Below, piece after piece: positions 44,467 to 52,936 of a DNA stretch of 64,000 bases. The position numbers and the translations under genes were made by a program. This DNA is from Oceanobacillus jeddahensis (GTDB lineage: Bacteria > Bacillota > Bacilli > Bacillales > Amphibacillaceae). How positions within the stretch are numbered: the stretch's first letter is position 1; each line of letters opens with the position of its first letter. The stretch lies in the NCBI RefSeq assembly GCF_000750635.1, contig NZ_CCDM010000001.1:1612001-1676000 (forward strand). The letters are read 5' to 3'. A model generated the notes under the pieces. The model was given only the letters and a program-made list of their open reading frames with translations, made no database searches and was not told where the DNA came from.

Positions 44467-46305
44467 TTGCAATTTCAAGTGAATAATAGTCCATTTAATC
44501 AGGAGCAAGTTGATTTGCTCAATCGTCTTTTTCCAACATTGACAGAAACACAACAAATATGGCTGGGTGGTTATCTTTCTGCTTTACAAAATACAGCCCC
44601 GGCTGCTGCTTCAGCAGATACGGAAGTACTACCGCTTGACTTACCGGCTGCAGCTGTAACAGAAGGAGCCCCTGTGGAGGTTACCGTGCTTTTCGGATCA
44701 CAGACAGGGAATTGTCAAGAAGTGGCAACAAAAGTATCCGGCAAGCTGGAGGAAAAAGGAATGAAGGTGACGCTTGTCTCTACGGCGGATTTTAAGCCGA
44801 ATAAATTGAAGAGCCTTGAAAATCTGCTGGTTGTTATCAGCACACAAGGTGAGGGAGACCCGCCGGATACAGCCATCCAGTTTCACGAATTTCTGCATGG
44901 ACGCCGGGCACCGAAGCTGGAAGCATTAAATTTTTCAGTGTTGGCACTCGGGGACAGCTCTTATGAATTTTTCTGTGAAACAGGCAAGCAGTTTGATGAG
45001 AGATTGGCAGAATTGGGAGGAAAGCGGATCATAGACCGGGTGGATTGTGATTTGGATTATGATGAAGATGCGGAAGAATGGCTTGAAAATGTGTTAAACA
45101 AACTTGCGGCGTCACAGGAAGCGACGCCGGTTCCAGCAGCCGCAGAAGCAGCTGCAACGATAGAAGCGAAGACAGCTACATTTTCTAGAACCAACCCGTT
45201 CGAGGCAGAAATCTATGAAAATCTTAAAATGAACGGGCGCGGTTCCAATAAAGAAACGTATCATATGGAATTGTCGCTGGAAGGTTCGAATCTGGAGTAT
45301 GAACCGGGAGACAGCATTGGAATTTATCCTGAAAATGATCCGGTTATTGTTGATGAGTTAATGAAAGAAACAGGATGGGCACCTGATGAGCTAATTCCGG
45401 TGAATAAAAAAGGGGATGAGGTTCCTTTACTGGAAGCATTGCAGAAAACATATGAAATCACTGTACTGACAAAACCATTATTGAAGAAGGTAGCCGAGTT
45501 TACACAAAATCCGGGATTACAACTGTTACTAGATCAAGAGAATGATGAAGCGGTTAAAGAATATGTATATGGACGTGATTTATTAGATTTGATCCGTGAT
45601 TATAAGCTAAAGGATTTACCGGCGAAAGAATTTATAGCGCTACTGCGCAAAATGCCGCCTCGGCTTTATTCGGTAGCAAGCAGTTATAAAGCAAATCCGG
45701 AAGAAGTGCATTTAACGGTTGGAACTGTACGTTACCAAACGTATGGCAGAGAACGGAATGGTGTCTGCTCCGTTCAATGTGCTGACCGCAGAGAGCCCGG
45801 GCAATCCTTGTCCATCTACGTTCATAAAAACCCGAATTTCAAACTTCCTGCTGATCCGGATAAACCAATTATTATGATTGGACCAGGAACAGGCATTGCT
45901 CCATTTCGTTCTTTTGTAGAAGAACGTGAAATGATGGAAGCAAAAGGGAAGTCATGGCTTTTCTTCGGAGACCAGCATTTTGTTACTGATTTTCTTTATC
46001 AGACAGATTGGCAGCGCTGGTTAAAAGACGGGACGTTAACCAAAATGGATGTTGCATTCTCACGGGATAAGGCAGAGAAAGTATATGTGCAGCATCGGAT
46101 GTTAGCGCAAAGCAAGGAGCTTTTTGAGTGGCTGCAAGATGGAGCAGTTGTTTACGTATGCGGTGACGAGAAAAACATGGCTAGCGATGTCCATGATACA
46201 TTAGTGACCATCCTAGAACGTGAAGGAAACCTTAATACAGAAGAAGCGCATCGCTATCTAGCTGAGATGCAGCAGGAGAAACGTTACCAGCGGGATGTTT
46301 ATTAG
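44467..46305 (+). CDS. cysJ: Assimilatory sulfite reductase flavoprotein subunit CysJ
   Basis: 612 residues from the TTG at 44467, eight bases after GAGGTTG, giving MQFQVNNSPFNQEQVDLLNRL, as in Bacillus. Flavodoxin domain (about 62-205) with FGSQTGNCQEVA and STQGEGDPPD; an Ala/Pro-rich linker; then FAD-binding domain with PRLYSVASS and GVCSVQCADR, and NADPH-binding domain with GPGTGIAPFRSFVEER and VYVCGDEKNMASDVHDTL. It passes electrons from NADPH to CysI. Directly upstream of cysI. Confidence 0.94.
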   Translation: MQFQVNNSPFNQEQVDLLNRLFPTLTETQQIWLGGYLSALQNTAPAAASADTEVLPLDLPAAAVTEGAPVEVTVLFGSQTGNCQEVATKVSGKLEEKGMKVTLVSTADFKPNKLKSLENLLVVISTQGEGDPPDTAIQFHEFLHGRRAPKLEALNFSVLALGDSSYEFFCETGKQFDERLAELGGKRIIDRVDCDLDYDEDAEEWLENVLNKLAASQEATPVPAAAEAAATIEAKTATFSRTNPFEAEIYENLKMNGRGSNKETYHMELSLEGSNLEYEPGDSIGIYPENDPVIVDELMKETGWAPDELIPVNKKGDEVPLLEALQKTYEITVLTKPLLKKVAEFTQNPGLQLLLDQENDEAVKEYVYGRDLLDLIRDYKLKDLPAKEFIALLRKMPPRLYSVASSYKANPEEVHLTVGTVRYQTYGRERNGVCSVQCADRREPGQSLSIYVHKNPNFKLPADPDKPIIMIGPGTGIAPFRSFVEEREMMEAKGKSWLFFGDQHFVTDFLYQTDWQRWLKDGTLTKMDVAFSRDKAEKVYVQHRMLAQSKELFEWLQDGAVVYVCGDEKNMASDVHDTLVTILEREGNLNTEEAHRYLAEMQQEKRYQRDVY

Positions 46306-46329
46306 TGAGCAGTGAAAGGAGAATAAGGA

Positions 46330-48063
46330 ATGACAGATCATAAAACAGATCATAAACCGGTTCATATCCAAGACGGACCGCCTAGTGATGTAGAAAGAAT
46401 TAAAAAGGATAGTAATTATTTACGCGGATCATTGGTAGAAACCTTAAGTGACCCGTTAAGTGCAGGTATTCCGGATGATGATAACCGGTTAATGAAATTC
46501 CATGGAAGCTATTTACAAGATGACCGGGATTTACGTACAGAGCGGCAGCGCCAGAAGCTTGAGCCTGCCTATCAATTTATGGTGCGGGTCCGTGTACCGG
46601 GAGGAGTAACAACTCCGGAACACTGGCTGGTTATCGATGATTTGGCCAACACCTACGGGAACCAGACAATTAAATTGACGACGAGACAGGCGTTTCAGAT
46701 GCATGGCATTTTAAAGTGGAATATGAAAACAAGTATGAAAGGGATCAATGATGCATTGATGGATACGCTCGCTGCTTGTGGGGATGTGAACAGGAATGTG
46801 ATGTGTAATCCGAACCCGGATCAATCGGAGGTACATGCGGAAGTACACGAGTGGTCAAAGGAATTGAGTGATTACTTGTCTCCACGCACGAATGCTTACC
46901 ATGAGATATGGCTTGATGGAGAGAAAGTAGTTGATTCCAAAGAAAATGACGAAACCGAACCGATGTATGGAGCTGTCTATTTACCAAGAAAATTTAAGAT
47001 TGGAGTGGCAGTACCACCTTCTAATGATGTCGATATCTTTTCACAGGATTTAGGCTTTATAGCAGTTCTGGAGGATGGAAATCTTCAAGGATTCAATATA
47101 TCGGTAGGTGGCGGAATGGGGATGACACACGGCGACACCAATACGTATCCGCAGCTGGGAAGAGTCATCGGATTCTGCAATCCGGAGCAGATCACAGATG
47201 TCGCTGAAAAAATTATTACCATTCAACGCGATTATGGAAATCGTTCCGAGCGGAAATATGCACGTTTTAAATACACCATTGATGCCCGGGGCATTGACTG
47301 GCTTAAAAATGAGTTGACAGAACGTTTAGGATGGCAGCTGGAAGAAGCCCGTGATTTTCATTTTGACCATAATGGCGATCGCTACGGCTGGGTCAAGGGA
47401 ACGAAGAATTGCTGGAATTTTACGCTGTTTATTCAAAACGGACGTATACAGGATAAACCAGATTATCAGCTGATGACAGGATTGCGGGAAATTGCCAAGA
47501 TTCATACCGGGGATTTTCGTTTAACAGCCAATCAAAATCTGGTTATTGGAAATGTCACCAGCCAGAAGAAAAAGCAAATCATGGAGCTTATTGAGGAGTA
47601 TGGACTGTCTGATGGAAAACAGCAATCTGCATTACGCCGGAATTCCATGGCTTGTGTTGCTTTTCCAACCTGTGGTTTGGCGATGGCTGAATCAGAACGT
47701 TATTTGCCTTCTCTGATTGAGAAAATGGAAACATTGCTTGAAGAAGAGGGACTTCGAGATGAAGAAATTATTATCCGGATGTCCGGCTGCCCGAATGGGT
47801 GCTCGAGGGCAGCGTTGGGAGAGATTGGCTTTATTGGCAAAGCTCCGGGGAAATATAACATGTATTTAGGAGCAGGTTTCGCTGGTCAGCGTTTAAGTAA
47901 ACTGTACCGTGAGAGTATTGGGGAAAAAGAAATTTTAGAAACGTTGCAGCCGATTATTCAGCATTATGCCAAAGAACGTCTGGACGGGGAACATTTCGGT
48001 GATTTTGTCGTCCGAAAAGAATACGTGAAAGCTGTCATTTCCGGAACAGACTTTCATGATTGA
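46330..48063 (+). CDS. cysI: Assimilatory sulfite reductase hemoprotein subunit CysI
   Basis: 577 residues, ribosome binding site GAAAGGAG. Two ferredoxin/sulfite-reductase repeats; [20 protein letters not shown] and [13 protein letters not shown] near the start bind siroheme and sulfite. The cluster ligands are four Cys: [18 protein letters not shown] (about 445-451) and [18 protein letters not shown] (about 487-491). It reduces sulfite to sulfide with electrons from CysJ and requires the siroheme made by the three genes downstream. A partial terminator follows before sumT. Confidence 0.95.
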   Translation: MTDHKTDHKPVHIQDGPPSDVERIKKDSNYLRGSLVETLSDPLSAGIPDDDNRLMKFHGSYLQDDRDLRTERQRQKLEPAYQFMVRVRVPGGVTTPEHWLVIDDLANTYGNQTIKLTTRQAFQMHGILKWNMKTSMKGINDALMDTLAACGDVNRNVMCNPNPDQSEVHAEVHEWSKELSDYLSPRTNAYHEIWLDGEKVVDSKENDETEPMYGAVYLPRKFKIGVAVPPSNDVDIFSQDLGFIAVLEDGNLQGFNISVGGGMGMTHGDTNTYPQLGRVIGFCNPEQITDVAEKIITIQRDYGNRSERKYARFKYTIDARGIDWLKNELTERLGWQLEEARDFHFDHNGDRYGWVKGTKNCWNFTLFIQNGRIQDKPDYQLMTGLREIAKIHTGDFRLTANQNLVIGNVTSQKKKQIMELIEEYGLSDGKQQSALRRNSMACVAFPTCGLAMAESERYLPSLIEKMETLLEEEGLRDEEIIIRMSGCPNGCSRAALGEIGFIGKAPGKYNMYLGAGFAGQRLSKLYRESIGEKEILETLQPIIQHYAKERLDGEHFGDFVVRKEYVKAVISGTDFHD

Positions 48064-48091
48064 TGATTTCAGGTATGCGAATTTGTAAGAA

Positions 48092-48128
48092 AAGCCAGGG
48101 CTGCAGCGCCGCCCTGCTTTTCTTTTAC
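48092..48128 (+). terminator. Hairpin between cysI and the siroheme genes
   Basis: CAGGGC-TGCAGCGCC-GCCCTG and a TTTTCTTTT tail: a short, probably leaky terminator. Confidence 0.6.
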
Positions 48129-48202
48129 TTTACTAAACTAAGAAGGTTCATTTTAACAGCTGGTATTGGATAAAAAAGAGTTGAAAGAAGGGGGATAAAA
48201 CG

Positions 48203-49690
48203 ATGGGAAAACAAGGATGTGTTTATCTGATTGGAGCTGGTCCGGGCGACATCGGATTAGTGACAGCAAAAGGGTATCAATATTTACAGCAGGCGGAAGT
48301 CGTTTTATACGATCGGCTTGTTAATCCTCTTTTGCTGGAATATGCTTCGCCGCAAGCAGAATTTATATATTGTGGTAAAATGCCCAAGAAGCATACACTG
48401 CGTCAGGAAGTGATTAATGATTTGTTGGTACAGCATGGCTGCTTGGAGGGAAAGAAGGTTGTGCGCTTGAAAGGCGGCGATCCAAGTGTTTTTGGTCGCG
48501 TCGGGGAGGAAGCAGAAGCACTTGAACAAGCAAGTGTCCCCTATGAAATTGTTCCAGGGATAACAGCAGGAATCGGAGCAGCTGCTTATGCTGGGGTACC
48601 TGTTACCCACCGTGAACACAGCCTTTCCTTTGCTGTTATTACAGGCCATGATAAATCCCCTTCAGGAGAACCATTAATTGATTGGCATGCGTTAGCAAAA
48701 GGGATCGATACGATTGCGTTTTATATGGGGATTGGAAATCTGCCTCATATCGCAGATCAGCTTATCTCCCATGGACGCTCAGCCGACACACCAGTCTTAT
48801 TAATTCAATGGGGGACGACAGGAAAGCAGAGAACATTGCAGGGCAGCCTGGCAAACATTGTTGGGAAAGCAAAAACAGCACAGTTTAAAAATCCTGCAAT
48901 TATTTTAGTGGGAGAGGTAAGTGAAATTAAAAAAGGAGAGAGCTGGTTTGAAAGCAAGCCGCTATTTAGTAAGCATCTGCTGCTTGGTCGGGCAAGTGAC
49001 GAACCGAGTGCGATAGGACAGCATTTAAGAGATCAAGGGGCAGAAGTGTTTGAATTTCCACGTATGCAGTTAAAGAAGAATCTGTTGAAGGAAACCGATA
49101 TTCCCACAGATAAAGATCTTCTTTTCCTTTCACCGGCAAGTGTGGATGTTTTCTTTGCATCCCTGCAGGCAAATAAAATGGATATTCGCCATATACAAGG
49201 AGATTTCTATGGCGTGTCTTCCAAAACAGTAAAAGCTTTAGCGTCTTATCATTGTGTCGGAAAAGAAATGTCAGAAAGGGATCCTCATGCATCTACATTG
49301 GTTATATTAGGAGATTCGGAAGGGATAGACCGGGAAAAACAGCGTTATTCGTTTGTATTTGATCAAGATTTTATTGCTACACATACCTATACGCGTGTAC
49401 CGCAAACGCTGCAAACCTTCCGCCGTCTCCAAGAAGAAGAGCGGATCGAAACCATTATTTTTCCTAACGCCCGCGCTGTTAAAACAGTGACGGAGAGTTT
49501 TCAAGAATGTGGAGAATCGCCGGAAAACATCAGCATGTATGCACAGGTGATTTGCTATGGAGAAAAGTCGAAGCAAGCTGCAGTTAAGGCGGGTTATTCT
49601 GTTGACAAGGTATTATCAGAGCCGACGGAAAAAGCACTGTTTGAAGCGCTTTTGCAAAAGGAAATTCCGTTTGCTGCGGCGTTTTCTTAA
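48203..49690 (+). CDS. Uroporphyrinogen-III C-methyltransferase fused to a HemD-like domain
   Basis: 495 residues. The N-terminal half (about 1-250) is a SUMT/CobA enzyme: GAGPGDIGLVTAKG, YDRLVNPLLLEYAS, VVRLKGGDPSVFGRVGEEAEAL and GITAGIGAAAYAGVPVTHR. It makes precorrin-2 with S-adenosylmethionine. The C-terminal half (about 255-490) resembles uroporphyrinogen-III synthase (HemD): EVFEFPRMQLKKN, LLFLSPASVDVFFASL and IIFPNARAVKTVTESF. B. subtilis YlnD has only the first domain, so this is a longer fusion. It feeds SirC and SirB, giving siroheme to CysI. Confidence 0.87.
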   Translation: MGKQGCVYLIGAGPGDIGLVTAKGYQYLQQAEVVLYDRLVNPLLLEYASPQAEFIYCGKMPKKHTLRQEVINDLLVQHGCLEGKKVVRLKGGDPSVFGRVGEEAEALEQASVPYEIVPGITAGIGAAAYAGVPVTHREHSLSFAVITGHDKSPSGEPLIDWHALAKGIDTIAFYMGIGNLPHIADQLISHGRSADTPVLLIQWGTTGKQRTLQGSLANIVGKAKTAQFKNPAIILVGEVSEIKKGESWFESKPLFSKHLLLGRASDEPSAIGQHLRDQGAEVFEFPRMQLKKNLLKETDIPTDKDLLFLSPASVDVFFASLQANKMDIRHIQGDFYGVSSKTVKALASYHCVGKEMSERDPHASTLVILGDSEGIDREKQRYSFVFDQDFIATHTYTRVPQTLQTFRRLQEEERIETIIFPNARAVKTVTESFQECGESPENISMYAQVICYGEKSKQAAVKAGYSVDKVLSEPTEKALFEALLQKEIPFAAAFS

Positions 49691-49779
49691 TCATTCACAC
49701 AAGTTTTAAAATGTGTATCGTTCAGCCAATAGAAGTTTGATAAACTGGAAATAGAAATCAGGAAGAAGGTGAATACAGG

Positions 49780-50547
49780 ATGCAGGCCATTTTATATATC
49801 GGGCATGGAAGCCGGGTACAACGGGGCAATGAAGAACTCTTGGCTTTTGTCGATAAAGCGAAGAAGAAAAATCCGCAAATAGCGATTCAGGAAACCTGTT
49901 TTATTGAACTTGCTTCGCCTCTAATCCAAGCAGGGATTGACAACTGTGTGCGTCAAGGAGCCACACAAATTGCAGTAGTACCGGTGCTGCTGCTATCAGC
50001 CGGTCATGCAAAGCTGGATATTCCCAATGAAATTGCAGAGGCGGAGGAACGCTACCCGGAAGTGACGTTTTCCTATGGAAATGTGATGGGGGTCGATCCG
50101 GCAATGATTGAATTACTTACCAAACGCCTGGAGATGGGCGGGTTAGAGCAAACAGGACCAACCCCTATCTATGAAGAACGTCAACCAGTTTCCGTGTTAC
50201 TGGTTGGCAGAGGTAGCAGTGATCCAGATGCGAATAGTGACCTTGCCAAAATTGCACGTTTACTATGGGAAGCAGCTCCAGTAAGTGAAGTAAATACGTG
50301 TTATCTGGCTGCCACGCACCCGACATTGGATGAAGGACTAGAGCGGGAAGTGAACAGCTCTTATTCCCGTGTATTTGTAGTTCCGTATTTATTATTCTCC
50401 GGCGTGTTAATGAGGGAACTGCGCCAGAAACTGGATGAATTATCGGAACGGACAGAAAAACAATTTATACTGTGCCCATACCTCGGATTTGATGATCAGC
50501 TGGTAGATGTTCTGGTTGACCGGGTTCATGCTTTACTGGGGAGGTAG
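49780..50547 (+). CDS. sirB: Sirohydrochlorin ferrochelatase SirB (CbiX family)
   Basis: 255 residues with two CbiX-type halves. Each half begins with a conserved strand-loop: LYIGHGSRVQRGNEELLAF (residue 4 on, with metal-binding His) and VLLVGRGSSDPDANSDLAKI (about 137). The first also has the second His in VLLLSAGHAKLDIP. It inserts Fe2+ into sirohydrochlorin to form siroheme. The next gene, sirC, starts 7 bp beyond its stop. Confidence 0.9.
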   Translation: MQAILYIGHGSRVQRGNEELLAFVDKAKKKNPQIAIQETCFIELASPLIQAGIDNCVRQGATQIAVVPVLLLSAGHAKLDIPNEIAEAEERYPEVTFSYGNVMGVDPAMIELLTKRLEMGGLEQTGPTPIYEERQPVSVLLVGRGSSDPDANSDLAKIARLLWEAAPVSEVNTCYLAATHPTLDEGLEREVNSSYSRVFVVPYLLFSGVLMRELRQKLDELSERTEKQFILCPYLGFDDQLVDVLVDRVHALLGR

Positions 50548-50554
50548 TTTGCTG

Positions 50555-51166
50555 ATGCGCATTCCAATATTGTTTGAGATAAAAAATAAAACCGTGATTG
50601 CTGTTGGCGGAGGAGCTATTGCGGCAAGAAAAATCATGCCCTTGTTCGAAGCTCATGCAGAGATAACGCTTATCGCACCTGAGCTTCATCCCGATTTACA
50701 GTCATTGTATGAAAATGGAGAAATAAAGTGGCAGCAAAGAACGGTGCAGGAAGGAGAGCAGTTTGACAGTTCCATTCTTCTATTAATGACGGAAAAAGAA
50801 GAACTGAACCAGTCTCTATACGAAAATAAGAGGCCGGAGCAGCTGGTTTATATAGTAAATGATGCGCAGAAAAGTGATTTCCATTTTCCTGCTGTTCTAA
50901 AGAAGGGGCAATTAACGATTGCGCTATCCACAAACGGTGCTAGCCCGATATATGCAAAACGGCTCAAAAAGCAGCTGGAGGAGCATCTTCCTGCAGAGGT
51001 AGAAGAAGACCTTGCTTTTCTTAATCAGGCACGAAAAAGTATTCTGGCTTATCCGTTGACGGCAAAGCAAAAGAAGCAGCTGCTACAGCGGATTACAACA
51101 GAGGATTTCCTGCGGCGAGAAAACCGGCAGCAGCTGTTTGAAGCGATGCTGGAGGAAGCCGAATGA
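50555..51166 (+). CDS. sirC: Precorrin-2 dehydrogenase SirC
   Basis: 203 residues from the ATG at 50555 (GGGGAGG upstream, overlapping the sirB stop); a TTG at 50549 is possible. N-terminal Rossmann NAD-binding fold with TVIAVGGGAIAARKIMPLFE and an Asp/Glu-rich middle, then STNGASPIYAKRLKKQLEE, typical of the SirC/Met8p dimerisation region. It oxidises precorrin-2 to sirohydrochlorin. Last gene of the sulfate and siroheme operon. Confidence 0.9.
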   Translation: MRIPILFEIKNKTVIAVGGGAIAARKIMPLFEAHAEITLIAPELHPDLQSLYENGEIKWQQRTVQEGEQFDSSILLLMTEKEELNQSLYENKRPEQLVYIVNDAQKSDFHFPAVLKKGQLTIALSTNGASPIYAKRLKKQLEEHLPAEVEEDLAFLNQARKSILAYPLTAKQKKQLLQRITTEDFLRRENRQQLFEAMLEEAE

Positions 51167-51220
51167 TGGCGTACAACTCTATACCAGCAGAGACGGAGCT
51201 GCGAATCCGAATCAGATGAT

Positions 51221-51256
51221 GATAGGAGCGGGCGCCAAGCTTACTCCTATTTTTCA
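51221..51256 (+). terminator. Terminator of the sulfate and siroheme operon
   Basis: ATAGGAG / CTCCTAT stem with a GC-rich loop, then T5. Confidence 0.75.
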
Positions 51257-51345
51257 CTTTAATAAAGTATAAGCGTTACGAAGCATTCGCAAAGGTTGAG
51301 TTATATTTAATTTTGAAATATGAAAAAATTGATGATGATCATTTA

Positions 51346-51951
51346 TCATTTTGACTGAACGACATGTATTGATTTACCAGCCGTAATGATAATAAAAGCC
51401 CCGAGTAATGCAAAGAACACTGGGAAGATATAACTTCCTGGTATTAAAGCAAGAATCATAAAGATAAGCCCAAAAGCTACCATTAACTTACCTGAAAATC
51501 TCATCAGTTGACGGCGGGAGTTATGCTCAATCTTTGGCCATTCGTAAGTGCCTTGTGGTAAACGGGGAACCAAATTTCCAATCAGTACGAACGTACTTCC
51601 AACGGTCAAGGTAACAAAGATTGCAAAGTTTAACGGATAATCAAGGTTATAAGCAACCATAAACCCGTGTGCGGCGAGTAATACTATTGTTGCAATACTG
51701 TTAATGGCAGAAACTATTAATTCCGCCCTTTTCCTCTTATTTTCATCTTTTTCCATTCGAATCAAAAATAAAGTCATCCCTGATAAAACCAGAATCAGAA
51801 CGGGCATCAAAGACACAGCAATCCGCTTATCCATGAAGGTATCAGATTCTCCATAATTAACAGCCATTTGTGATGGTAAACTATCGTATGCAGCGATACT
51901 GATGATAACTGCAATGATCGTAGTGACTATTGGAACAATCCATTTTCTCAT
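51346..51951 (-). CDS. sdpI: SdpI/DUF1648 family immunity-like membrane protein
   Basis: 201 residues with about six membrane helices. DUF1648 appears at the start (YDSLPSQMAVNYGESDTFMDKR), then helices with LVPRLPQGTYEWPKIEHNSRR, the SdpI-type conserved loop. In B. subtilis SdpI protects against the SdpC cannibalism toxin and sequesters SdpR. The start overlaps the sdpR-like stop (ATGA), matching the sdpRI pair. No sdpABC toxin operon is in this window. Confidence 0.83.
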   Translation of the reverse strand: MRKWIVPIVTTIIAVIISIAAYDSLPSQMAVNYGESDTFMDKRIAVSLMPVLILVLSGMTLFLIRMEKDENKRKRAELIVSAINSIATIVLLAAHGFMVAYNLDYPLNFAIFVTLTVGSTFVLIGNLVPRLPQGTYEWPKIEHNSRRQLMRFSGKLMVAFGLIFMILALIPGSYIFPVFFALLGAFIIITAGKSIHVVQSK

Positions 51952-52229
51952 TGATGATCATCTCCTTTTGAGTTTTGAATATCAAGCATCCATTTTGTCA
52001 GTTCTTGAAAAACCGTAGTATTCAAAGAATATATAATGTGCTGCCCCTTACGCTCCGCCCAGACCAATTGGGCATTTTTTAATATGTTAAGATGATTGGA
52101 AACGCTCGGCTTTGACATTTCAAAGTGTTCAGCGATTTCCCCCGCGGTTAAATCAGAATCTTTAAGCAGGTCAAGGATTTGTCGGCGGGTTGGATCAGCT
52201 AATGCTTTGAAAGTATCGTTGATTGGCAT
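51948..52229 (-). CDS. sdpR: SdpR-like ArsR family autorepressor
   Basis: 93 residues, ArsR-type winged helix: FKALADPTRRQILDLLKDSDLTAGEIAEHFEMSKPSVSNHLNILKNAQLV, no Cys or other metal ligand, as in SdpR. The ribosome binding site is AAGGAGAT. It shares an overlapping ATGA with the sdpI-like gene; in B. subtilis SdpR represses both genes until SdpI binds it. Confidence 0.87.
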   Translation of the reverse strand: MPINDTFKALADPTRRQILDLLKDSDLTAGEIAEHFEMSKPSVSNHLNILKNAQLVWAERKGQHIIYSLNTTVFQELTKWMLDIQNSKGDDHQ

Positions 52230-52264
52230 GAATACTGCATCTCCTTTTGTTTATTATTATATAT

Positions 52265-52318
52265 TTAGAAATTTATCTAATTATTTATTAGTATAAGCGT
52301 GCCTTGAACTAAAGTCAA
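52265..52318 (-). promoter_or_regulatory. Promoter and operator-like site of sdpRI
   Basis: Minus strand: -35 TTGACT (52313-52318), exact 17-bp spacer, -10 TATACT (52290-52295). Just downstream, the imperfect palindrome TTAGATAAATTTCTAA (52265-52280) is a likely autorepressor site. Confidence 0.65.
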
Positions 52319-52457
52319 GGTGTGTTTTAAAAATAACTTTCATTTATTTCGCACAAATTAGCTTCTGCTGGTCATGGTATTTTAAAAGAATGAACGGAAA
52401 AAGAAGTATATAATAGCTTGTATAACAGCAGGATAAGTTAAATCATTTTTAAAAGAC

Positions 52458-52723
52458 CCAAGTTTTGCACATTAAAAAGTAACTTCATTTCCATAGAAAC
52501 AGGAGTTGACCGTTCTTTTGATAACTTCCTTGACCAAGAATAAAAGGAGGAGTGTAAGGCGACCGCTGCGGTGGAAAGCGGAGTGGTTGGCCGGAGCGGA
52601 GCTATGCACTATCATTAGTTCAAAGAAGCTGATGTAACCAAAAGTAAGCACAATAATAATGAAGAACTTGATAATCCTGGAAAGGCAAGATATATATGCT
52701 TATTATTAGGTGCGAAAGTTGAG
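52458..52723 (+). mobile_element. MITE-like element, copy 5 (266 bp)
   Basis: Flanked by an exact 7-bp direct repeat TAAAAGA (52451-52457 and 52724-52730). The right end TTAGGTGCGAAAGTTGAG is close to the family consensus; the left end CCCAAGTTTTGCACATTAA has several changes. The interior matches copies 1 and 2, including ACTTCATTTCCATAGAAACA, the GC core, GAGTGGTTGGCCGGAGCGGA and ATCATTAGTTC. Same orientation as copy 2. Lies between sdpRI and the Ca2+-ATPase gene. Confidence 0.85.
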
Positions 52724-52936
52724 TAAAAGACTAAAAATATGTAAATTTTGTAAAGAATACATCTTTCCGGCGGTAATAAAGTTTCAATCGAATGAAAAAA
52801 GGTAATATCTCAAGATAAAGAAAAACCTTTCATTGCTGTAATATGTTAAAAATAGGAATGGAATATATTAAAGGATGTAAAATAAGCGATAAAAACATCT
52901 TATCTTTAAAAAATGAACAAGCAGGGAGATTTGGAA

